Source of the DNA: Caldifarciminota bacterium
Lineage (GTDB): Bacteria > Hydrothermota > Hydrothermia > B15-G9 > WFZT01
NCBI GenBank assembly: GCA_026986235.1
Contig: JALSOY010000271.1
Span: forward strand, 1-6,061
Length of the DNA: 6,061 bases
Direction: 5' to 3'
Of the stretch, positions 1-5,404 are shown piece after piece (position 1 is the stretch's first letter; every line of letters begins with the position of its first letter). Below the pieces are notes generated by a model that saw nothing but the letters and a program-made list of their open reading frames with translations, did no database searches and was not told the origin of the DNA. The translations under genes and the position numbers were made by a program.

Positions 1-692
1 CTGTCTTTGACGACGATCCTCGATTTGACTATTCCTTTTGACTGTCTGCCTTCAAGCACAACGACATCTCTTATCTTTATCTCGTCGTCCTCCTTCCCGT
101 AGATCTGCGTGAGTACATCCAGGATGGCCCTATCAAGGAGGCGTGCTTCGAGGTTGATGTCGAGTTTTCCCACTCTCCCCTCTACCACCCTGAATGTTGT
201 AAAAAATCTTGCACCGTTACCCACCACCACTGTGGTCGTGGGTTTAACAAAAATTCCGCCTGATTTTCCGTGTATGTGTGTCTCCTCGTAGATCAGCTGT
301 GCCCCATCGTCTATCTCGATATCCGCATCCATAAGGTGTTCAACCCCCTGAGGGTTGGGGAAAATACAGTGGGCAACGATCTTTATGGCGGCATTCTTTT
401 GAACTTTGAGTCTCGTTTTGATCCTTTGCCTTCCTGTTTTTGCAGTGAGTCCGAGGCAAATGTGTACAGGCTCGGGTATTTTGTATCCCTCAAGTACCGT
501 AATCTGCATTTCAACTCCATCATCTGTTGAGATGGGTAAGATTTCTATTCCTTCAACTGTGTTCATTCCAAGGATCCTGTTACCATTGATTACGATAGAG
601 GCGATTTTTGAGTTTTTAAGAAATTCTGCTTCCTGACCGGATCTCTCGAGGGTGCCAACGATTGCGAGGTATTCTCTGTCATAGGCTGGCAT
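1..692 (-). CDS. sufB: SufB/SufD-family Fe-S cluster scaffold protein, short SmsB-like form (partial, C-terminus beyond window)
   Basis: This is the scaffold subunit of a SUF-type Fe-S cluster assembly machine in the cytoplasm. The frame is open from ATG 692-690 to the window edge, giving 230 residues without a stop. The protein begins directly in the beta-helix-type region (MPAYDREYLAIVG) and lacks the long N-terminal part of classical SufB. A motif block typical of the short SufB/SmsB group lies at residues 107-142: AHC (107-109), FPN (111-113), VEH (117-119), then YEETHIHG (135-142). Conserved His and Cys here are candidate cluster or metal ligands (inference). The start is supported by a strong GGAGGTGA ribosome site and by a 14-base overlap with the upstream sufC-like gene, which implies coupled translation. 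Short family members are about 300-320 residues, so roughly 80-90 residues should be missing. No SufS, SufU or SufE gene is visible. It could be labelled SufD, but the pairing and length favour SmsB. Confidence 0.9.
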   Translation of the reverse strand, partial: MPAYDREYLAIVGTLERSGQEAEFLKNSKIASIVINGNRILGMNTVEGIEILPISTDDGVEMQITVLEGYKIPEPVHICLGLTAKTGRQRIKTRLKVQKNAAIKIVAHCIFPNPQGVEHLMDADIEIDDGAQLIYEETHIHGKSGGIFVKPTTTVVVGNGARFFTTFRVVEGRVGKLDINLEARLLDRAILDVLTQIYGKEDDEIKIRDVVVLEGRQSKGIVKSRIVVKD

Positions 693-1422
693 GGTTCACC
701 TCCGGCTGGTTTATGTGATCACAGATTTTGCAGTTTTTGAGATATATATCCACAATCTCCCTTGCAGAGCCTGTTTTGAGTATCATTCCAGCACAGAGAT
801 GGGATGCCCTCTCTGCTATGAGAGCGAGTTCCTCTCTATGTGTTATGAGGACGATCGTGGTTCCCATCTTGTTCAATGTCCTCATGACATTTGCAATATC
901 AGAAATTGACATAAGATCGATACCGGAGTCAGGCTCGTCCAGGATGGCTATCTCGGGTCTCATAAGGAAAACTGCCGCGAGTTCAATTCTCTTTCTCTCT
1001 CCGCCTGAAAGGCCTGTATCCAGCTCTCTATTTAAAAATTTTTTGGGTTCAAGACCCACCATGCGGAGGGCTTCATCAGGATTTAGATTATCCCTCGAGT
1101 ATTTTTTGCTGATCCTCAAATAATCTACAACCTTTATTCCTTCAAAGTTTGCAGGATGCTGGAAGGCCATTGTGATACCGAGTCGTGCCCTCTCTGTCAT
1201 GGATAGATGAGTGATATCCCGTCCTTTAAATAAAATCCTGCCCTTCAGTACCCGGTACCTTGATGATCCCATGATGGCATATCCAAGAGTGGATTTCCCC
1301 GTTCCATTTGATCCAAGGACCGCATGGATCTCGCCCTCGAAGACCGTGAGATTAACGCCTTTCAGTATTGGGACGGAGCCGGCTACAATTAAATCTTCGA
1401 CTTTAAGGATTTCATTCTTCAT
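679..1422 (-). CDS. sufC: SufC-like ABC ATPase of a minimal SUF (SMS) Fe-S assembly system
   Basis: This cytoplasmic ABC-type ATPase (247 residues) drives Fe-S cluster assembly on its SufB-like partner; it is not a transporter subunit. Visible motifs are Walker A GSNGTGKST (37-45), Q-loop AFQHP (86-90), signature LSGGERKR (138-145), Walker B IAILDEPDSGID (158-169) and the switch His in LITHR (H195). LSGGERKR followed by LDEPDSGID is characteristic of SufC, and the length matches the family. The C-terminus carries Cys231-x-x-Cys234 followed by His236, a possible metal-binding tail. The ATG at 1422 has no evident Shine-Dalgarno, and a promoter-like -10 lies only 10 bases upstream, so the transcript may be leaderless. 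The stop overlaps the sufB-like start by 14 bases, so the two form one operon. The partner is a single short SufB-like protein, so SmsC is the better functional name; sufC is the family name. Confidence 0.93.
   Translation of the reverse strand: MKNEILKVEDLIVAGSVPILKGVNLTVFEGEIHAVLGSNGTGKSTLGYAIMGSSRYRVLKGRILFKGRDITHLSMTERARLGITMAFQHPANFEGIKVVDYLRISKKYSRDNLNPDEALRMVGLEPKKFLNRELDTGLSGGERKRIELAAVFLMRPEIAILDEPDSGIDLMSISDIANVMRTLNKMGTTIVLITHREELALIAERASHLCAGMILKTGSAREIVDIYLKNCKICDHINQPEVNHASL
696..703 (-). promoter_or_regulatory. Shine-Dalgarno site of the sufB-like gene
   Basis: The minus strand reads GGAGGTGA ending three bases before ATG 692. It lies inside the 3' end of the sufC-like gene and fixes the overlapping start of the SufB-like protein. 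Confidence 0.8.
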
Positions 1423-1432
1423 AATGCATTAG

Positions 1433-1461
1433 ATAATAAACGCCAGATTGCGAAATTTCCA
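1433..1461 (-). promoter_or_regulatory. Putative promoter of the sufC-sufB operon
   Basis: On the minus strand a -35-like TGGAAA (1461-1456; 4 of 6 to TTGACA) and a -10-like TATTAT (1438-1433; 5 of 6 to TATAAT) are separated by 17 bases. The -10 ends only 10 bases before the ATG at 1422, so a typical start site would give a leader of about four bases or none. This agrees with the lack of a ribosome site. The -35 is weak, so the call is moderate. Confidence 0.45.
1452..1459. repeat. 8-base palindrome GAAATTTC between divergent promoters
   Basis: A perfect 8-base palindrome overlaps the -35/spacer region of the leftward promoter. It is flanked further out by GATAAT (1432-1437) and its inverted copy ATTATC (1475-1480). 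It could be part of an operator, but it is short and AT-rich, so chance is a real alternative. Confidence 0.25.
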
Positions 1462-1469
1462 TCGTTCCC

Positions 1470-1498
1470 TTTACATTATCACGGTGAAAGTTAATAAT
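1470..1498 (+). promoter_or_regulatory. Putative promoter of the rightward ccm-like operon
   Basis: A -35-like TTTACA (1470-1475; 5 of 6 to TTGACA) and a -10-like AATAAT (1493-1498; 5 of 6 to TATAAT) are separated by exactly 17 bases. Transcription would start near 1505, leaving a leader of about 24 bases that contains the ribosome site at 1518-1522. This is the best bacterial-type promoter in the window. Confidence 0.6.
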
Positions 1499-1517
1499 AA
1501 ATCCCAATTAAATTCAG

Positions 1518-1522
1518 GGAGG
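1518..1522 (+). promoter_or_regulatory. Shine-Dalgarno site setting the start at 1529
   Basis: GGAGG, within the run AGGGAGGAG, lies six bases before ATG 1529. It supports this start over an upstream in-frame TTG at 1448, which would add 27 residues and would lie upstream of the predicted promoter. Confidence 0.8.
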
Positions 1523-1528
1523 AGTGCA

Positions 1529-2542
1529 ATGTTGAACCTATTGCTTGCCATTTCAATCGTATCAAAAGTCCTGATCGTAAATGTTACAAATGGAACCGAC
1601 CCAAAAAAGCCTGTTGACAACCTCACCGTGAGTGTCGTGGGGTTCGACGAAAAAAATAACATAAAGTTTTCAAAGGCATTCAATCCTCGAAAGGGAAGGA
1701 TCGTCGTGAAAAATGCCGATGGTACGCTTTTTTACCAGGCTGAAACGAGCTACGAGAATGTCAGGTATCTTACTGAAGTTGGTAAGTTTGAGGGTGATAC
1801 CCTTGTCCTCGAACTTCCTGTTTTTGAAGTGACAGACGACGATCAGAACATAGCACTGACAAATTACCACATGGTGATATTCCCGAACGATCGTGGACCG
1901 GGATACTATGTGGTTGAAGCCCTTAACATCAGTAATACCGGTTCAAAAACCTTTGATGCGCAGTACTATGTGTATTTTTACCTGCCACCAGAAACGGATT
2001 CCATCACTTATATACAGCCGAGGAACGAGGAAGATTGGGTGGTTGTGGGGGATACCGTCTTTTACAATAATGTCGTTTATCCCGGGGATCAGACCATTGC
2101 CTTCAATTACATCTCGACACTGCCAGAAGTTTCCCTTTACAGAGAATTTCCCAAAAAACTCTCATCAGCCCAGATCTTTACTGCACCTGGTGTAAAGATA
2201 AAGTCAAAGATGTTTAAAAAAGAGGGTGAGCAGACTATAAATGGTCAGACTTACATAGTTTATCACCTTGTCAAACCAGCTGACAGATTCTCTGTGGAGA
2301 TCGAAAAAGGTTCTACAGGTAAATCTACAGTGAAACTCCCCATTGCCATCGGAGTTGCAGTACTTGTGCTCCTTGTCATCGTTTTCGTCAGGATAAGGTC
2401 CGTCAGATCCGGTGCGGGTGTCACTGGCGAGAAGGGAGATCTCCTCGATGAATTGAAAAAACTCGTTGAACTCAGAGAAAAGGGGATCATTTCCAGAGAA
2501 GAGTTTGAAAAGGCAAAGAAGCGGATCTGTGATAAGCTCTGA
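1529..2542 (+). CDS. Membrane-anchored extracytoplasmic protein with cytoplasmic SHOCT-like tail, linked to ccmAB
   Basis: The function is not known; the protein has 337 residues from ATG 1529. A hydrophobic N-terminus (about residues 2-17) looks like a weak signal peptide with no basic n-region. Residues about 14-260 are beta-rich with little Cys: the NGTDPKKPVDNLTVSVVGF segment (21-39) resembles carboxypeptidase-regulatory/Ig-like repeats, and the region 180-195 with YPGDQTIAFNYIS resembles a second beta domain. One transmembrane helix follows (about 269-289), then basic residues (RIRSVR), which place the C-terminus in the cytoplasm. The tail at 304-335 (LLDELKKLVELREKGIISREEFEKAKKRI) forms a two-helix unit like SHOCT or short oligomerisation motifs. 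It overlaps the ccmA-like start by 14 bases, so it is probably made together with CcmAB and may act as an extracytoplasmic partner or scaffold of that exporter (inference). No CxxCH haem site and no CcmE-type His motif is seen. Confidence 0.85.
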   Translation: MLNLLLAISIVSKVLIVNVTNGTDPKKPVDNLTVSVVGFDEKNNIKFSKAFNPRKGRIVVKNADGTLFYQAETSYENVRYLTEVGKFEGDTLVLELPVFEVTDDDQNIALTNYHMVIFPNDRGPGYYVVEALNISNTGSKTFDAQYYVYFYLPPETDSITYIQPRNEEDWVVVGDTVFYNNVVYPGDQTIAFNYISTLPEVSLYREFPKKLSSAQIFTAPGVKIKSKMFKKEGEQTINGQTYIVYHLVKPADRFSVEIEKGSTGKSTVKLPIAIGVAVLVLLVIVFVRIRSVRSGAGVTGEKGDLLDELKKLVELREKGIISREEFEKAKKRICDKL

Positions 2543-3209
2543 AATACTGAAAACAGAGAATCTTGTAAAAAAGTACGGTGAGCAATACGCCCTTCGTGGT
2601 GTAAATTTCTCGTTACAGAAAGGGGAGTTTGTCTCGATACTTGGGCCCAATGGCGCCGGAAAGACCACTTTCGTAAAAATAGTCTCCGGTACCACGAAAC
2701 CAACACAGGGAAAGGTCACTATATTTGGTAAAAATATCGAGGAATTTCCGGAGATAAAGAAGAAGATCGGCGTACTTTCCCACGACTCTTTTTTTTACAG
2801 AAACCTGACCGGCAGAGAGAATCTTGAATTTTATGCGAAAATGGTGGGTGTGGCACCAGATCGGGTCTTCAAATGGGCAGAATTGTTCGGAATGGAAAAG
2901 AACCTTGATAAGAGATTTTCTGAGTACTCAAGGGGTATGAAGGTAAGACTCGGACTCGCACGGGTTTTTATGAATGAACCCGAACTTCTCCTTCTGGACG
3001 AACCTTTTTCGGGGCTTGATCCTGCGGGAGTTGAAAAAACCGTGGAAGTGATTGAAAAATACAGGGACAGAAGCTACATACTTATCACCCACAGACTGGA
3101 CATTGCAGTGAGGCTCTCGGACAGGATTTTTGTGTTTGAAAGAGGGAAAGTCACTCATCACTTTGAGAGGGGCGTTTCTATCCAGGAGCTACAGGAGATT
3201 TTTAAATGA
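2529..3209 (+). CDS. ccmA: CcmA-type ABC transporter ATP-binding protein
   Basis: This is the ATPase subunit of a haem exporter/cytochrome c maturation-type ABC complex on the inner face of the membrane. From GTG 2529 it has 226 residues. Motifs are Walker A GPNGAGKTT (39-47), signature YSRGM (133-137) in place of LSGGQ, Walker B ELLLLDEPFSGLD (152-164) and switch His188. The Q-loop region reads GVLSHDSFFYRNLTGRENL, with Ser-His where many ABC ATPases have Gln; both this and SRGM are usual for CcmA. GTG 2529 was chosen because it gives a normal CcmA N-terminus and a short overlap with the upstream gene; the ribosome site is weak (GAAG), and an earlier TTG at 2466 would add 21 odd basic residues. 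Its stop overlaps the ccmB ATG in an ATGA junction. Without ccmB the call would be only a generic ABC ATPase. Confidence 0.88.
   Translation: MISSEILKTENLVKKYGEQYALRGVNFSLQKGEFVSILGPNGAGKTTFVKIVSGTTKPTQGKVTIFGKNIEEFPEIKKKIGVLSHDSFFYRNLTGRENLEFYAKMVGVAPDRVFKWAELFGMEKNLDKRFSEYSRGMKVRLGLARVFMNEPELLLLDEPFSGLDPAGVEKTVEVIEKYRDRSYILITHRLDIAVRLSDRIFVFERGKVTHHFERGVSIQELQEIFK
3193..3197 (+). promoter_or_regulatory. Shine-Dalgarno site of ccmB
   Basis: AGGAG lies eight bases before ATG 3206, within the last codons of the ccmA-like gene. It supports coupled translation across the ATGA overlap. Confidence 0.7.
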
Positions 3210-3877
3210 ACTTTGCGAAGGCCGCCTGGTATTTATATCTCAAAGACCTGAGACTTGAGTTCAGAACCAAAGAGATGGTGAATACACTGCTCGTCTTTGC
3301 TCTCCTTACGGTCGTCATTTTTAACTTCGCAATTCCCCCGGGGCTGGTCGAGACAGAGCTGGTGGCAGCAGGAGTTTTCTGGGTGACCATAGTCTTTACC
3401 GGAACTCTCGCATTCAACAGATCCTTTTCCATTGAAACCGAGGAAGATTCCCTGAGAGGGCTTTTGCTCCTGCCTTACGATTCGAGCTTCATAATGATAG
3501 GAAAGGTGCTTTTTAACATTACATTGATCTTCATCGTGGAAATAGTTGTATATCCAGTGGTTACAGTCCTTTTTCGGGTTTCCCCTGAAGGGAATCTGTT
3601 AACATTCGTGCTGGCAACGATCCTTGCCACCACAGGTCTTAGCTTTATCGGCACACTTCAGGGAGCAGTTTTATTGAGAACGAGGGCAAGGGAGATCCTT
3701 CTCCCCCTTCTATTTTTTCCTGTAATTGTCCCCATTTTGATTGCAGCGACGAAATTGACTGAAGCGTACTTTACTGGCAGAATGAATGCAGGCACATGGC
3801 TTAAATTTCTAACACTATTTGACCTTATTTACATCTCCGCCACCATCTTCCTTTTTGAATTTACGCTTGAGGATTAG
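3206..3877 (+). CDS. ccmB: CcmB family haem exporter permease
   Basis: This integral membrane subunit pairs with CcmA. It has 223 residues, the normal CcmB length. About six transmembrane helices are visible (roughly 26-42, 53-70, 101-124, 132-152, 165-181, 201-219). Recognisable CcmB features are the N-terminal KDLRLEFRTKE (13-23), the first loop FNRSFSIETEEDSLRGLLLLP (70-90), RTRAREILLPLLFFPVIVP (158-176) and the C-terminal FEFTLED. In cytochrome c maturation System I, CcmA and CcmB work with CcmC to use ATP in releasing haem-loaded CcmE. Here no ccmC follows: the gene ends in a four-base convergent overlap with the metal permease gene. The operon is therefore either a split ccm locus, with ccmC elsewhere, or a CcmAB exporter with a different substrate. 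Confidence 0.92.
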   Translation: MNFAKAAWYLYLKDLRLEFRTKEMVNTLLVFALLTVVIFNFAIPPGLVETELVAAGVFWVTIVFTGTLAFNRSFSIETEEDSLRGLLLLPYDSSFIMIGKVLFNITLIFIVEIVVYPVVTVLFRVSPEGNLLTFVLATILATTGLSFIGTLQGAVLLRTRAREILLPLLFFPVIVPILIAATKLTEAYFTGRMNAGTWLKFLTLFDLIYISATIFLFEFTLED

Positions 3878-4665
3878 GATTTTTTCAGGTAGGTCAAACC
3901 GAAGAGAAGCGTTCCCGTCATCACTATAGTTGCTCCACTGGGAAGATCAAGGTAGTAGGATAAGAAAAGCCCGAAAATGGTGAAAAACATTGATACGAAA
4001 ATAGAAAGGAGGATAATCCTTATAAAACTTTTGGAAAAGGCAGAGGCAATGGTAGAAGGCAGAACGAGAAAGGCGGATATCAGTATTACACCCACCATCT
4101 TAATACCCATTATAATAACTGCCCCGAGGAGTGCCATAAAAACATAGTTGTGAATCTCAACATTAACGCCATAGCTCTGAGCAACTTCTGGATCGAATCC
4201 GATCAGTATAAGGTCACCGAAGAAAAATATAAAATAAACGAGGACGATGCCGGTGACAACGGCAAAGAATAAAAGGTCCCCCTTCGTAATCGTTGTTATA
4301 TTTCCAAAAAGGAAACTCCAGATGTCCACATTTGTTCTGTGGAATTTTGAAATTATGGCGATGCCCAGAGCCATGGAAAAAGAGAAGAATATACCTATTG
4401 CCGCATCCTCATGAAGTTTCCTTTTCTGACTTGTATATGCTATAAAGATGGCGATGAGAACGGAAAAGATCAGTGCTGAAATAGATGGGTCTATGCCGAG
4501 AAGGATACCAATTGCAATACCGCCGAATGCAGTATGTGATATACCAACACCGGCAAATGACAGTTTTCTAACCACGACAAAGAACGAAAAAAGAGAGAAG
4601 ACGAGACTCAGAAGAATCCCGCCTGCAACTGCCCTCTGAAAAAATGTATAACTAAGGATTTCCAT
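3874..4665 (-). CDS. znuB: Metal ABC transporter permease, ZnuB/MntB (ABC-3) family
   Basis: This is the membrane channel subunit of a divalent metal importer (Zn, Mn or Fe). It has 263 residues with about eight or nine hydrophobic helices spread along its length. ABC-3 family features are the N-terminal SYTFFQRAVAGGILLSLVFS region (5-24), VVRKLSFAGVGISHTAFGG (31-49), the EDAAIGIFFSFSMALG block (86-101), FDPEVAQSYGVNV (157-169), VGVILISAFLVLPSTIA (191-207) and LPSGATIV (241-248). The start is placed at ATG 4665, where the family normally begins; it overlaps the ATPase gene by 14 bases and has no strong ribosome site, so translation is probably coupled. The stop (TAA, 3876-3874) interlocks with the ccmB TAG on the other strand. 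The metal cannot be read from the permease; znuB is used as the family symbol. Confidence 0.92.
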   Translation of the reverse strand: MEILSYTFFQRAVAGGILLSLVFSLFSFFVVVRKLSFAGVGISHTAFGGIAIGILLGIDPSISALIFSVLIAIFIAYTSQKRKLHEDAAIGIFFSFSMALGIAIISKFHRTNVDIWSFLFGNITTITKGDLLFFAVVTGIVLVYFIFFFGDLILIGFDPEVAQSYGVNVEIHNYVFMALLGAVIIMGIKMVGVILISAFLVLPSTIASAFSKSFIRIILLSIFVSMFFTIFGLFLSYYLDLPSGATIVMTGTLLFGLTYLKKS

Positions 4666-5404
4666 GATCGTGGATCAAAATTCCAATGTCTGTTCCGTAA
4701 ACCTTTTTCAGGAGATCAATGTTCAGCTCCGTACCGGGCATACCGTGGTAGTATAACTGTTTGTTCAGGCAGGCAACGGCGTCCACAAAGGATGGCATAA
4801 CACCGATGTCGTGGGTAACCATAACGATCGTGATATCCGTTCTTTCTTTGAGCTCAACGAGTAATCTGTAAAAAACCTGCTGGGCATGGATGTCAAGGCC
4901 CGTTATAGGTTCGTCCAGGAGCAGTATCTTTGCCTCACTTGCAAGGGCCCTCGCTATCAGCACCCTCTGTTGCTGACCTCCTGATAGCTCGGAAAATGGC
5001 TTCGTTTTAAAGTCTATCATATCAACGAGTTTGAGACTTTCCATAACCTTCCGTCTGTCATCTTTCCGGGGTATCTTAAGTACTCCCATCTTTTTCAGCC
5101 TTCCCATCATAACGACTTCATACACCGTGGCCGGAAATGTGTAATCCATTGGAGATCTCTGGGGTAGATAGCTAACAAGTCCCTGTTTCACTGCCTCGCG
5201 GGGCGTTTTTTGAAAGATTCTAACATCTCCGTCAAAATCTACAATCCCAATTATTGTACGAAGGAGTGTCGTCTTCCCCCCTCCATTGGGCCCACAGATT
5301 GCAAATATCTGGTTTCTCCCAATCTTAAGATTTACATTTTCAAGAACAGTCCTACCGTTCCTCCTTACGGTAACATTTTTTATCTCAATTGCAACTTCAC
5401 TCAT
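4652..5404 (-). CDS. znuC: Metal ABC transporter ATP-binding protein, ZnuC/MntA-like
   Basis: This is the ATPase subunit of the metal importer, 250 residues from ATG 5404. Motifs are Walker A GPNGGGKTT (38-46), Q-loop YLPQRSPMDYTFPATV (79-94), signature LSGGQQQR (140-147), Walker B ILLLDEPITGLD (160-171) and switch His198. The Q-loop stretch followed by YEVVMMGR is characteristic of the Zn/Mn/Fe ATPase family. The C-terminus ends in IHDHGNP, a short His-containing tail; His-rich tails are common in ZnuC. ATG 5404 is chosen because GAGG (5414-5411) lies six bases upstream; a TTG at 5416 would add four residues and use up that site. The start overlaps the end of the binding-protein gene by eight bases, and the stop overlaps the permease start by 14, so all three genes form one operon. 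Confidence 0.93.
   Translation of the reverse strand: MSEVAIEIKNVTVRRNGRTVLENVNLKIGRNQIFAICGPNGGGKTTLLRTIIGIVDFDGDVRIFQKTPREAVKQGLVSYLPQRSPMDYTFPATVYEVVMMGRLKKMGVLKIPRKDDRRKVMESLKLVDMIDFKTKPFSELSGGQQQRVLIARALASEAKILLLDEPITGLDIHAQQVFYRLLVELKERTDITIVMVTHDIGVMPSFVDAVACLNKQLYYHGMPGTELNIDLLKKVYGTDIGILIHDHGNP

Noticed and set aside
341..357. Inverted repeat CAACCC/GGGTTG with a 5-base loop in the SufB-like gene
   Set aside because: The stem is only six bases, it lies in coding sequence and has no adjacent T-run; it is likely chance.
109..636. Overlapping plus-strand open frames at the left end
   Set aside because: They are opposite the SufB-like gene; the minus-strand frame runs uninterrupted to the edge and carries family motifs.
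728..1123. Open frame of 131 codons on the plus strand
   Set aside because: It lies entirely opposite the well-supported SufC-like gene and has no recognisable motif or ribosome site.
1448..1528. Upstream TTG start for the anchored protein
   Set aside because: It would precede the predicted promoter, lacks a ribosome site and adds 27 polar residues before the signal-like segment.
1423..1528. Archaeal TATA-box reading of the divergent region
   Set aside because: The AT-rich element before sufC is too close to the ATG for a TATA box, and the rightward elements fit a bacterial -35/-10 pair with a 17-base spacer plus a Shine-Dalgarno.
2314..2332. Direct repeat TCTACAG twice within 19 bases
   Set aside because: Seven-base repeats in a Ser/Thr/Gly/Lys-rich linker are expected from composition.
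2466..2528. Upstream TTG start for the ccmA-like gene
   Set aside because: It adds 21 basic residues not seen in CcmA and enlarges the overlap to 77 bases.
2204..2719. Long open frames on the minus strand (2204-2719 and 2263-2706)
   Set aside because: They are antisense to the end of the anchored protein gene and the start of ccmA, whose motifs are clear; the translations have no family features.
3870..3890. T-run after ccmB as an intrinsic terminator
   Set aside because: Six T are present at 3881-3886, but no stable stem precedes them on the plus strand.
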